From contig JAHZIE010000013.1 in assembly GCA_019419895.1 (NCBI GenBank), forward strand, positions 1 through 48,546: a stretch of DNA of 48,546 nt, in the 5' to 3' direction. Below the pieces are notes generated by a model. It saw nothing but the letters and a program-made list of their open reading frames with translations, was not told where the DNA came from and did no database searches. Origin of the DNA: Clostridiales bacterium (GTDB lineage: Bacteria > Bacillota > Clostridia > Oscillospirales > Acutalibacteraceae). This document shows, piece by piece, positions 41,312-48,546 of this stretch (its first letter is position 1; each line of letters begins with the position of its first letter). The translations under genes and the position numbers were made by a program.

Positions 41312-42106
41312 ATGGGCCAGGCATTTCTCTGGGCAGGAATTGGAACGGGATTCACATTTTTAATGACAACTCTTGGTTCTGCTGTTGTTTTTTTCTTTAA
41401 AAGGCAGATGAAGGAAAGCATCCAGCAGGTCTTTCTGGGATTTGCCGCGGGGGTGATGATCGCCGCGTCCGTATGGAGTCTTTTGATTCCCTCCATTGAG
41501 CAAGCGGAGGCCGCGGGAATGCCGGGATGGTTGCCCGCTGTCGGCGGCTTCGCTCTTGGAATTGCTTTTTTTCTCCTTGTCGATTCCCTTCTCCCACACT
41601 TGCACCCCGGTTCCCTGATGGCGGAGGGGCATTCCTCCTCCTGGAAAAGGACGACGCTCCTTTTTTCCGCTGTCACACTGCACAATATTCCCGAGGGGAT
41701 GGCCGTCGGACTTTCTTTCGCACTCGCGGCGCAGCAGCACGGCGGCGGTTCCTCTTTTACGGCCGCTTTGGCCCTGGCCGCCGGCATCGGTATTCAAAAT
41801 TTTCCTGAGGGAGCCGCAATTTCTCTTCCCATGCGCCAGGAAGGACTCCCCAGGTGGAAAGCCTTTTCCTACGGCAGCCTTTCAGGCATTGTGGAACCTA
41901 TTTTTGGCTTTCTGGTAGTTTTGTTTGCAGCCGCTATCGAGCCCCTCATGCCCTGGCTGTTGAGTTTCGCGGCAGGCGCAATGATGTATGTCGTTGTCGA
42001 AGAATTAATCCCTGAAGCACATTTGGGAAAACATTCCAACACCGGCACTTTGGGTGTTATGGCCGGTTTCATTGTCATGATGCTTTTGGATGTGGCCCTA
42101 GGCTGA
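41312..42106 (+). CDS. ZIP-family divalent metal transporter
   Basis: A 264-residue membrane protein with eight hydrophobic spans. It has the signature HNIPEGMAVGLS in helix IV (metal-binding His and Glu), QNFPEGAAISLP in helix V, and a DSLLPHLHPG loop. ZIP members such as ZupT import zinc, iron or manganese. It has a good promoter and a metal-box-like operator, so it is likely repressed when the cognate metal is abundant. GGGGG precedes the ATG. Downstream is a doubtful 68-codon frame, then the DUF2325 operon with the same box. Confidence 0.9.
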   Translation: MGQAFLWAGIGTGFTFLMTTLGSAVVFFFKRQMKESIQQVFLGFAAGVMIAASVWSLLIPSIEQAEAAGMPGWLPAVGGFALGIAFFLLVDSLLPHLHPGSLMAEGHSSSWKRTTLLFSAVTLHNIPEGMAVGLSFALAAQQHGGGSSFTAALALAAGIGIQNFPEGAAISLPMRQEGLPRWKAFSYGSLSGIVEPIFGFLVVLFAAAIEPLMPWLLSFAAGAMMYVVVEELIPEAHLGKHSNTGTLGVMAGFIVMMLLDVALG

Positions 42107-42144
42107 TCCCCCGGATATGAGAAGAGAAGGGAGGGGATATTTTC

Positions 42145-42351
42145 ATGTTCTCCCGAAACTGGAATATTCCTTCTAAATCTTTATTTTCGTTGTTTTATTC
42201 CTATTGGAAGGCTGCCTCAAAAATTGTATGTAAGGGACAGCAGGAAGTTCCTTCGGTGGGGAAGCCGAGGAAGCGTTTTTCCTCTCTATTTTCAATCACA
42301 GGCCGAAGCACAAAAGTCCGGTTTCTCCAGATCATCACTCCAATTCTCTAA
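42145..42351 (+). CDS. Hypothetical 68-residue protein, doubtful
   Basis: The frame begins at ATG 42145 with a very good GGGAGGGG 8 nt upstream and lies 38 bp after the ZIP gene. The product MFSRNWNIPSKSLFSLFYSYWK... is basic, aromatic-rich and without a recognised domain or clear membrane span. It may be a real small protein co-transcribed with the transporter or a chance frame; the ribosome site is the only positive evidence. Confidence 0.35.
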   Translation: MFSRNWNIPSKSLFSLFYSYWKAASKIVCKGQQEVPSVGKPRKRFSSLFSITGRSTKVRFLQIITPIL

Positions 42352-42476
42352 TAAAGCGCGCGTCTTTCGGAAAAACTAAAATCAGTGCCGGGTCACTGAT
42401 CCCCTGTGGTTTCAAAAATGGGTTCCGTGTTTGAGAAAATCAATCAAAACCCAAAAGAAAATCTTGTTGGAAGCAC

Positions 42477-42505
42477 TTGACAAAAGGAAAGAGATATGGT
42501 ATCTT
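42477..42505 (+). promoter_or_regulatory. Sigma-A promoter of the DUF2325 operon
   Basis: TTGACA (42477-42482) and TATCTT (42500-42505) are separated by 17 nt. The predicted start, about 42512, falls inside the first metal box. Confidence 0.65.
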
Positions 42506-42509
42506 ATGG

Positions 42510-42528
42510 TTAGTTTAGACTAACTTAA
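42510..42528. promoter_or_regulatory. DtxR/IdeR-like iron box 1
   Basis: TTAGTTTAGACTAACTTAA matches the IdeR/DtxR consensus TTAGGTTAGGCTAACCTAA at all but three positions and overlaps the predicted transcription start. Confidence 0.7.
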
Positions 42529-42576
42529 CATTTTTATTGTATTCTCTTTGTTTATAGTTTATTGATCTATATGATT

Positions 42577-42590
42577 AGTTTAATCTAACT
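42577..42590. promoter_or_regulatory. DtxR/IdeR-like iron box 2
   Basis: AGTTTAATCTAACT is a second copy of the same core, located 65 bp after the first and just before the DUF2325 ribosome site. Confidence 0.6.
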
Positions 42591-42618
42591 ATTAAATTCT
42601 ACTATAAAGAGGTGTAAA

Positions 42619-42912
42619 ATGAGCATTGTAATTGTCGGCGGAAACGAGCGGATGGTTTACCAATACGAGGGCATCTGTAAGCGCCATGGATGTAAAGCCA
42701 AAATTTTTGTAAAAGAAAAGGGAGCCTTCAAAAGCCGGATGGGAATTCCGGATCTCCTGATTCTCTTCACTGATACGGTATCGCATAAGATGGTGGTCAG
42801 CGCTTCTCAAGAAGCGAAAAAATATCAGATCCCAATCGAACGCATTCACACCAGCAGCTTATCCGCCCTACAGGCACTGCTCGAAAAACGCTGCTATTCC
42901 CAGAGAGGATGA
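42619..42912 (+). CDS. DUF2325 domain protein
   Basis: A 97-residue protein of DUF2325, recognised by MSIVIVGGNERMVYQYEGIC at the start, DLLILFTDTVSHKMV in the middle and RIHTSSLSALQALL at the end. The family is small, with a Rossmann-like pattern, and its role is unknown. AGAGGTG precedes the ATG. It is the first gene in an iron-box-controlled unit with DUF3793 and flavodoxin, suggesting a role in iron homeostasis or iron-limited metabolism; that is an inference from context. Confidence 0.85.
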   Translation: MSIVIVGGNERMVYQYEGICKRHGCKAKIFVKEKGAFKSRMGIPDLLILFTDTVSHKMVVSASQEAKKYQIPIERIHTSSLSALQALLEKRCYSQRG

Positions 42913-42918
42913 TCCGTG

Positions 42919-43491
42919 ATGATAAAACAGTCGCCGCACTATCGTTTCAATCGTACCTTGATAGAAAACTGTTCCCCCACCCTTGCGCGCCTGAAGACGG
43001 CGAACCTTTTTACGCTGCCCTTTTCCAGCAGACAGGAATTGGACGCCTGCCTTTTGAAATGGAACAGTGAACTGAATAAAAAGGGAGTCTTTCTGACAGT
43101 CCTCCGGAAGTATCAAAAACGGGCCTTAATTTATGTTTACCGGCAGTCCAAGCTTCAAAGCGACCTGATGAAAAAGGGCGTTTCAGAATTTTTGTCCCAG
43201 TATGGCTACCGCAGCTGCAATGCGCGTTATGCCATTCAGAAGCTCAGGGAACGATTTACCGAATGCGGCGATTTTCCTCACGAGATTGGCCTGTTTCTCA
43301 GCTATCCCTTAGGGGATGTCAAGGGCTTTATCGACAATCGTGGTCAAAACTGCAAATGCGCCGGATGTTGGAAGGTCTATGAGGACGAAACCATGGCGCT
43401 CAGACTTTTCGCTCAATATAAAAAATGCAGGGATATTTATCTGCAATGTTTTCAAAATGGCTTTTCCCTTGCGAAATTAACCGTTGCCTGA
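42919..43491 (+). CDS. DUF3793 family protein
   Basis: A 190-residue protein. KTANLFTLPFSSRQELDACL, then VFLTVLRKYQKRALIYVYRQ, IGLFLSYPLGDVKGFIDNRG and GCWKVYEDETMAL followed by FAQYKKCRDIYLQCFQNGFS match DUF3793, a Clostridial family of unknown function that often lies near ferrous-iron transport or flavodoxin genes. Several Cys residues (CNARY, CKCAGCWKVY, KKCRDIYLQC) could bind metal. ATG 42919 is preferred over GTG 42916 because AGGA lies at a good distance. It starts 6 bp after the DUF2325 stop, so the two are co-transcribed. Confidence 0.88.
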   Translation: MIKQSPHYRFNRTLIENCSPTLARLKTANLFTLPFSSRQELDACLLKWNSELNKKGVFLTVLRKYQKRALIYVYRQSKLQSDLMKKGVSEFLSQYGYRSCNARYAIQKLRERFTECGDFPHEIGLFLSYPLGDVKGFIDNRGQNCKCAGCWKVYEDETMALRLFAQYKKCRDIYLQCFQNGFSLAKLTVA

Positions 43492-43554
43492 CTTTAATTT
43501 TCCAGCGCGGTTATGGATTCATTTCTTATTTTTCAGAAAGTAGAGGTAAGACGT

Positions 43555-43977
43555 ATGAGTAAAGTTGCAGTTGTTTATTGGAGCGGTACAGGAAATACCC
43601 AAATGATGGCTGAACAGATAGCCAAAGGAGCGCAAGAGGCCGGAGCAGTTGCCACGCTCTTCACAGCCTCAGAATTCAGCAGTGAGAAAATGGATGAATT
43701 TGACAGCATCGCTTTCGGCTGCCCCTCCATGGGCGCCGAAGAACTGGAGGAATCCGAATTCGCGCCCATGTTCTCCGGCTGCGAGGCAAAACTGCCGGGA
43801 AAGAAGATCGCCCTCTTTGGTTCTTATGGCTGGGGCGACGGCGAGTGGATGAGAAATTGGGAAGAGACCTGCCGCGGTGACGGGGCGCAACTTGCCTGCG
43901 ACAGCGTAATCTGCAACAACGCTCCTGATGATGACGGACTTCAGTCCTGCGCCGCTCTGGGTAAATCCCTCGTCTAA
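43555..43977 (+). CDS. Flavodoxin
   Basis: A 140-residue FMN protein. It has the phosphate loop YWSGTGNTQMMAEQI, FGCPSMGAEELEESEFAPM, and GSYGWGDGEWMRNWEE (the isoalloxazine-binding loops) and ends at KSLV. Flavodoxins carry low-potential electrons in place of ferredoxin under iron limitation, matching the iron-box control proposed for this operon. ATG 43555 has AGAGGT about 8 nt upstream; a longer in-frame start at 43513 gives an extra 14 residues and is less likely. A strong terminator follows. Confidence 0.95.
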   Translation: MSKVAVVYWSGTGNTQMMAEQIAKGAQEAGAVATLFTASEFSSEKMDEFDSIAFGCPSMGAEELEESEFAPMFSGCEAKLPGKKIALFGSYGWGDGEWMRNWEETCRGDGAQLACDSVICNNAPDDDGLQSCAALGKSLV

Positions 43978-44032
43978 AGACAAAGCGCGTCATTCTATTA
44001 ATTTGCTAATTCCTTATTTTCCATATTTTCCC

Positions 44033-44076
44033 AAACAAAAAGAGACGGTGTCTGCCGACCCGTCTCTTTTTGTTTG
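44033..44076. terminator. Bidirectional terminator after flavodoxin
   Basis: AAACAAAAAGAGACGG and CCGTCTCTTTTTGTTT form a 16-bp stem with a 12-base loop. The A- and T-runs at its base let it stop transcription both ways; the hydrogenase operon ends on the other side. Confidence 0.85.
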
Positions 44077-44240
44077 AATGATAATCGAGAACACGCAGCC
44101 CCGGACTGTGAGCTGGGGGCGTTCTTTCCTCCGAATACAGTTGGAAACAGCCACGTCTATTTCTCCGTCTGCCGGATTTTATTCCGGGCAATCCCGCCAG
44201 ATCTGTCGAAAAATACCATGATACCGGCTAATACTGTTTC

Positions 44241-45977
44241 TCAGTATTTTGACCGTTCCACATAATGGGTATGGAGAATCTCATGGGCCTTGTGACTGCC
44301 GGGCGTTCCAAAGAATTCCTCATAAGCGGCCTTCACGCAGGGGCTTTCATGGGATTTTCGCAAAGGAAGATTCCGGTCTTCCTCATAGAGGGTTTTGGCC
44401 CTGAGGGCGCGCAGATCGGCAAAGTTCCGGACAGAAGCCGGCTGCAGGGGCTGCCCGCCTCCATTGACGCAGCCGCCGGGGCAGCACATAATCTCTATGA
44501 ACTGATAATCCGCTTTTCCTTCTTTGATTTTATCCAGAAGCACCTTAGCATTGGCCAGCCCGCTGGTTACAGCCACCTTCACATCCATGCCAGCAATATG
44601 ATAAACCGCTTCCTTGATATCATCCGTCCCCCTGATCTCCTCATACTCAATCTCTTCCAGGGATTCGCCTGTCAGGACGTCCGCCGCCGTGCGCAGAGCG
44701 GCCTCCATCACACCACCGGTCGCTCCAAAAATCGCGCCTGCTCCTGTCGTCTGCCCCATATCGGGATCAAACTCTTCCTCCGGCAGGCTGGCAAAATCCA
44801 AATGCGCCCGCTGAATCATCCGCGCCAATTCCCTTGTGGTAAGGGAATAGTCCACATCCGGCACCCCAGCCGCATCCTCCCCATCCCGGCGGTTTTCAAA
44901 TTTTTTCGCCGTACAGGGCATGATGGCGACGCTGACGATCTTCTTGGGATCAATCCCCTTTTTCTGGGCAAACCAGGTCTTAATACAGGCCCCCGTCATT
45001 TGCTGGGGAGACTTACAGGTGGAAAGATGGGGCAGAAGCTCTGGATAATAATGTTCACAATATTTCACCCATCCCGGGGAGCAGGAGGTGATCATGGGCA
45101 GAACCCCGCCGTTCTTCACCCTGTCAAGGAACTCTGTGGCTTCCTCCATGATGGTCAAATCAGCGCCAAAGTTTGTATCGGAAACCTGGTCAAATCCCAG
45201 CCTTCGCAGGGCGGCCACCATTTTCCCCTTGACGTTGGCGCCCACGGGCATACCAAAACATTCTCCCAGGGTAACACGAATGGAAGGCGCCGTATGTACC
45301 ACCACATATTTTTCCGGATCGGCAATCGCCTCAAATACTGCGTCCGTGTCGTCCTTTTCTCTAAGCGCGCCGGTGGGGCAGTGGACAATGCACTGTCCGC
45401 AGCCGACACAGGAGACGTCCCCAAGCTTTTTATCAAAGGCACAGCCCACCACGGAATCAAAGCCCCTGTTATTAGCCCCGATCACGCCGATCCCCTGGGC
45501 GCGGCAGGCGGCGACGCATCTCCGGCAGAGGATACACTTGTTGTTATCCCTTATCAAATAAGCGGTGGAACAGTCCTCTTCATAAACAGGTCGGTTCCCC
45601 TCAAAACGGCTTTCGTCCACGCCATATTCCCGACAGAGCCTCTGAAGCTCACAGTCCCCGCTTCTGACACAGGAAAGACACTTTTTTTCATGGGTGGAAA
45701 GGATCAGTTCCAGAGTAATCCTCCGAGCTTTCTGCACCCGGGGGGAATTGGTGAGCACCTCCATCCCCTCGTTTACAGGATAGACGCAGGCCGTTACCAG
45801 GGATTTTGCCCCCTTCACCTCCACCACACAAATCCGGCAGGCGCCAATCTCATTTTCTTCTTTCATGTAGCACAATGTGGGAATCTGAATTCCCGCATAA
45901 CGGGCGGCCTCCAGGATGGTGGAACCCTTGGGAACCGACAGGGGCATTCCGTTCATTTTTATATTCACCATATCCAT
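44241..45977 (-). CDS. hydA: [FeFe]-hydrogenase catalytic subunit HydA
   Basis: A 578-residue modular hydrogenase. The N-terminal [2Fe-2S] domain has IPTLCYMKEENEIGACRICVVE and a later Cys. The His-Cys [4Fe-4S] motif is HEKKCLSCVRSGDCELQRLC. Two ferredoxin clusters (CILCRRCVAACRAQGI and CVGCGQCIVHCPTGAL) follow. The H-cluster domain has L1 ITSCSPGWVKYC, L2 IMPCTAKKFENRR and L3 EIMCCPGGCVNGGGQP, then the small-subunit-like C-terminus. It should reduce protons or oxidise H2, and with hydB and a NuoE-like partner works as an NAD-linked, probably bifurcating, enzyme. L1 has Ser after the Cys where the textbook motif has a second Cys. ATG 45977 is preferred to GTG 45986 because GAGGAG then lies 10 nt upstream. 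Confidence 0.95.
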   Translation of the reverse strand: MDMVNIKMNGMPLSVPKGSTILEAARYAGIQIPTLCYMKEENEIGACRICVVEVKGAKSLVTACVYPVNEGMEVLTNSPRVQKARRITLELILSTHEKKCLSCVRSGDCELQRLCREYGVDESRFEGNRPVYEEDCSTAYLIRDNNKCILCRRCVAACRAQGIGVIGANNRGFDSVVGCAFDKKLGDVSCVGCGQCIVHCPTGALREKDDTDAVFEAIADPEKYVVVHTAPSIRVTLGECFGMPVGANVKGKMVAALRRLGFDQVSDTNFGADLTIMEEATEFLDRVKNGGVLPMITSCSPGWVKYCEHYYPELLPHLSTCKSPQQMTGACIKTWFAQKKGIDPKKIVSVAIMPCTAKKFENRRDGEDAAGVPDVDYSLTTRELARMIQRAHLDFASLPEEEFDPDMGQTTGAGAIFGATGGVMEAALRTAADVLTGESLEEIEYEEIRGTDDIKEAVYHIAGMDVKVAVTSGLANAKVLLDKIKEGKADYQFIEIMCCPGGCVNGGGQPLQPASVRNFADLRALRAKTLYEEDRNLPLRKSHESPCVKAAYEEFFGTPGSHKAHEILHTHYVERSKY

Positions 45978-46370
45978 GGCTATCACACTCCTCGTCTCTT
46001 TTTCTGCAATGGTTGTCAGCTTCTCTTTACCACTTCCACTCTTTTCTTCAGTCAGCTAGTCCCTGGGAAAGGAGAGATTACCAATTTCTTGGGAGCTCCC
46101 CTTTTCCCTGGATGCCCGCGTTCACAAAAATAAAACCTGTCTCTTTTGGGGAGACACCGTCAGATCGGCATACCCTCCAGCTTCGATCAGGCAGACGCCC
46201 GTTTCGCAGGAATCCATTCATCCCGCGTTCCTCTTCCAGCAGAACCGACACCTGGTAAAAAAATTTCCCCTTTTGCCACGTCCCCGCGGAAGGTTTCCTC
46301 AACTAGACGGGATTTCCTACCTCATCTTCCAAATCTCCCATACTTTTACACAGTTTATCTCACTTTTCCA
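45978..46370. other. Gap between hydB and hydA
   Basis: This 390-bp spacer is unusually long for the operon. The best frame, 74 codons leftward (46302-46078), has no domain or ribosome site. I see no promoter or terminator I can defend. It may have lost a gene or contain a second promoter for hydA. Confidence 0.4.
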
Positions 46371-48158
46371 CTATTTCTTGACAATAGCGCCGAATTTGCA
46401 TTTTTCCATACACGCGCCGCATTTGATGCACTTGGAAGGATCGATATGATGAGGCGCGCGGACGGTTCCACTGATGGCCCCCACCGGGCAGTTTCTCGCG
46501 CAGGCAGTGCATCCCTTGCATTTGTCCTCAACAATTATATAATTCAAAAGCGCCTTACATACGCCAGCCGGACAGCGCTTCTCCACCACATGCGCCTCAT
46601 ATTCCTCCCGGAAATACCGCAGTGTGGAAAGGACCGGATTGGGCGCCGTCTGTCCCAGCCCGCACAAGGCGTTATCCTTGATGTAATAGCAAAGCTCTTC
46701 CATCCTGTCCAGATCCTCCAGCGTCCCGTTGCCCTTGGTGATTTTTTCCAAAAGCTCCAGAAGCCGCTTGGTTCCGATCCGGCAGGGGGTGCATTTGCCG
46801 CAGGATTCGTCAACGGTGAATTCCAAAAAGAATTTGGCGATATCCACCATACAGGTGGTTTCATCCATGACAATCAGGCCGCCGGAACCCATCATGGAGC
46901 CGATGGCGATGAGGTTGTCATAATCAATGGGAACATCCAGGTGTTCCGCAGGGATACATCCGCCGGAAGGGCCGCCGGTCTGGGCGGCCTTGAATTTTTT
47001 CCCATTGGGAACGCCGCCGCCAATCTCTTCCACAATGGTCCGCAGAGTAGTTCCCATAGGGACTTCCACCAGTCCGGTATGATTGATTTTTCCTCCCAGC
47101 GCAAACACCTTGGTCCCCTTGGATTTTTCTGTCCCGATGGAACGGAACCACTGAGCGCCGTTAAGGATAATCTGGGGAATATTCGCCCAGGTTTCCACAT
47201 TATTAAGGATGGTCGGCTTGGCAAACAGCCCCTTGACAGCCGGGAAAGGCGGCCTTGGCCTTGGCTCGCCGCGCTTTCCTTCAATGGAGGTCATGAGCGC
47301 CGTCTCCTCGCCGCAGACAAAAGCGCCCGCTCCCAGCCGGAGATCGATGTCAAAAGAAAAGCCGCTACCAAATATATCCTTGCCCAGCATCCCGTACTCC
47401 CTTGCCTGCCGAATGGCAATCTGAAGCCGTTTGACCGCAATCGGATACTCCGCGCGGACATAGATATAACCCTGGGAGGCGCCAATGGCATACCCGGCAA
47501 TGGCCATTGCCTCCAAAACCACATGGGGATCCCCCTCTAGTACCGATCGGTCCATAAACGCACCCGGATCTCCCTCGTCGGCATTGCAGCAGACATATTT
47601 CTGATCCGCCTGATTGGCGGCGGCAAAGCTCCACTTCAGTCCGGTGGGAAACCCGGCTCCGCCGCGTCCCCGCAGGCCGGAATCCTTTACCGTTTCAATG
47701 ACCTGCTCCGGCGTCATTTCCGTCAGTACCTTTCCCAGGGCGGAATACCCATCCCTGGCGATATACTCCTGAATCTCCTCCGGATTGATCACACCGCAGT
47801 TGCGCAGGGCAAGACGGTGCTGTTTGGCATAAAAATCGGTTTCATTCAAGGAGCGCACCTGCTCCCCCACCACGGTTTCCTGATAGAGTAGGCGCTTGAC
47901 CACCCGGCCCTTGAGAAGATGCTCCTCCACAATTTCCGGGATATCCTCCTCTTTCACCATGCTGTAAAAGCTGCCCTCAGGATAGACGATCATGATAGGC
48001 CCCAGAGCACACAGGCCGAAACAGCCCGTCCTCACCACATTGACCTCTTTTTCCAGCCCCTGCTTTGCAATCTCAAATTTCAGTCTTTCTATGATCTTTT
48101 CACTGTTTGAGGAGGTACATCCAGTCCCTCCGCAGACCAGTACATTGGAACGATACAT
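46371..48158 (-). CDS. hydB: NAD-linked hydrogenase subunit HydB (NuoF-like)
   Basis: A 595-residue flavoprotein. The N-terminal thioredoxin-like [2Fe-2S] domain (VLVCGGTGCTSSNSE and VRTGCFGLCALGP) is followed by the NuoF core. GLRGRGGAGFPTGLKW binds NADH, YVCCNADEGDPGAFMDRS and GAGAFVCGEETALMTSIEG bind FMN, and the [4Fe-4S] motif is ESCGKCTPCRIG with a distal Cys in NALCGLG. Two C-terminal ferredoxin clusters (CKGCTACARNCPVGAI and CIKCGACMEKCKFGAI) complete the protein, as in HydB of bifurcating hydrogenases. It couples NADH and ferredoxin to HydA. It lies 13 bp after the [2Fe-2S] protein gene, in one operon. Confidence 0.96.
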   Translation of the reverse strand: MYRSNVLVCGGTGCTSSNSEKIIERLKFEIAKQGLEKEVNVVRTGCFGLCALGPIMIVYPEGSFYSMVKEEDIPEIVEEHLLKGRVVKRLLYQETVVGEQVRSLNETDFYAKQHRLALRNCGVINPEEIQEYIARDGYSALGKVLTEMTPEQVIETVKDSGLRGRGGAGFPTGLKWSFAAANQADQKYVCCNADEGDPGAFMDRSVLEGDPHVVLEAMAIAGYAIGASQGYIYVRAEYPIAVKRLQIAIRQAREYGMLGKDIFGSGFSFDIDLRLGAGAFVCGEETALMTSIEGKRGEPRPRPPFPAVKGLFAKPTILNNVETWANIPQIILNGAQWFRSIGTEKSKGTKVFALGGKINHTGLVEVPMGTTLRTIVEEIGGGVPNGKKFKAAQTGGPSGGCIPAEHLDVPIDYDNLIAIGSMMGSGGLIVMDETTCMVDIAKFFLEFTVDESCGKCTPCRIGTKRLLELLEKITKGNGTLEDLDRMEELCYYIKDNALCGLGQTAPNPVLSTLRYFREEYEAHVVEKRCPAGVCKALLNYIIVEDKCKGCTACARNCPVGAISGTVRAPHHIDPSKCIKCGACMEKCKFGAIVKK

Positions 48159-48171
48159 TTTTCTGCCCCCT

Positions 48172-48543
48172 TTATTCCATCTGGGTTCCTATGGTATACT
48201 CTTCCACTATTTCCCCGCCGCCTAAATGTCTCCGCACCACTTCACGCATCTTCTCCGGCGTCATTTCTATGTAGGTGATCCTCCCATCCTTGGGCGTTTC
48301 AATTTCCACAATCGGTTCCAGCTCACACATTCCAATACAGCCCTGCTGCATAACGGCCACTTCATCAAGCTCCAGCTTCTCCACTGCTTCCATAGCGGCG
48401 CGCAGCACCTCCCGCGCCCCAGACTGCAGGCCGCAGTCATCCATACAGACAATAATCCGCCGGCAATCGGGCTTTTCCTGGCGCAATTCCACCTGACGCC
48501 GGGCTTTTTCTCTTATTTCGCGCAGTTCTTCCAATGTTTTCAT
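48172..48543 (-). CDS. Thioredoxin-like [2Fe-2S] ferredoxin of the hydrogenase operon
   Basis: A 123-residue protein. A charged helical head of about 25 residues leads into a thioredoxin-like ferredoxin with Cys residues in RIIVCMDDCGLQSGA and VAVMQQGCIGMCELEP, then VRRHLGGGEIVEEYTIG. This small protein is commonly placed between the NuoE-like gene and hydB in Clostridial hydrogenase operons. The usual NuoE-like HydC, and sometimes a histidine kinase, would be further upstream, beyond the right edge of this window. The start is at the edge, but the ATG is present. Confidence 0.88.
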   Translation of the reverse strand: MKTLEELREIREKARRQVELRQEKPDCRRIIVCMDDCGLQSGAREVLRAAMEAVEKLELDEVAVMQQGCIGMCELEPIVEIETPKDGRITYIEMTPEKMREVVRRHLGGGEIVEEYTIGTQME

Positions 48544-48546
48544 TCC

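Noticed and set aside
42380..42400. ATCAGTG/CACTGAT hairpin before the DUF2325 promoter as a terminator
   Set aside because: There is no T-run after the stem; it may be a chance repeat.
46078..46302. 74-codon frame in the hydB-hydA gap
   Set aside because: No ribosome site, domain or conservation that I can see; kept only as a note on the gap.

Overview
The window reads as chromosome of an anaerobic, Gram-positive Clostridia-type bacterium (Eubacteriales; Lachnospiraceae/Oscillospiraceae-like is an inference). Supporting signs are AGGAGG-type ribosome sites, TTGACA/TATAAT promoters, a serine T-box before serS, MurT/GatD-type cell-wall genes, a PopT (DUF368) carrier-lipid translocase, a DUF2325/DUF3793/flavodoxin cluster and an NAD-linked [FeFe]-hydrogenase operon. 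There is one tRNA gene. I see no rRNA, CRISPR array, phage or intact transposon.

Layout. 1-1.8 kb: AT-rich pair of exported proteins (small secreted protein, then lipoprotein), function unknown. 2.1-7.6 kb: a self-contained sugar operon (SIS isomerase, GntR/UTRA repressor, BadF-type sugar kinase, class II ketose-bisphosphate aldolase, GH4 glycosidase). Its sigma-A promoter is followed by a perfect 26-bp palindrome at the transcription start. 8.1-10.2 kb: decayed IS200-like element, then a GH29 alpha-L-fucosidase. 10.7 kb: tRNA-Arg(ACG). 10.9-15.2 kb: envelope-lipid operon (popT, oligosaccharide flippase, large membrane/acyltransferase fusion). 15.6-17.4 kb: typA. 18.1-20.1 kb: condensation-fold acyltransferase with its zinc-ribbon membrane partner. 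20.4 kb: a lipoprotein frame whose expected start codon is ATA. 22.4-25.5 kb: esterase, RlmA and RlmI-like rRNA methyltransferases.

25.7-28.1 kb: a MurT-like ligase followed by a GatD-like protein that has lost both glutaminase catalytic residues. 28.2-28.9 kb: a frameshifted SLOG/DUF2493 pseudogene, then a 57-residue ribbon-helix-helix protein with its own palindromic control region. 29.2-34.9 kb: mtnN, a YfhO-type membrane protein, an AT-rich methyltransferase and a GT-C-like glycosyltransferase. 35.1-38.2 kb: YfbR-like HD nucleotidase, small Smr protein, and a divergent AraC regulator/TIM-barrel-like pair. 38.7-40.4 kb: serS with T-box leader. 40.5-44.0 kb: lipoprotein, ZIP metal transporter, DUF2325, DUF3793 and flavodoxin; the last two transcription units share a DtxR/IdeR-like operator. 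44.2-48.5 kb: hydA, hydB and a [2Fe-2S] protein of an electron-bifurcating-type hydrogenase operon that continues beyond the right edge.

The strongest candidates for new biology are the glutaminase-dead GatD beside a divergent MurT, the shared metal-box regulon, and the transporterless sugar operon with its palindromic operator. All functional assignments come from reading motifs by eye; no database search was possible.
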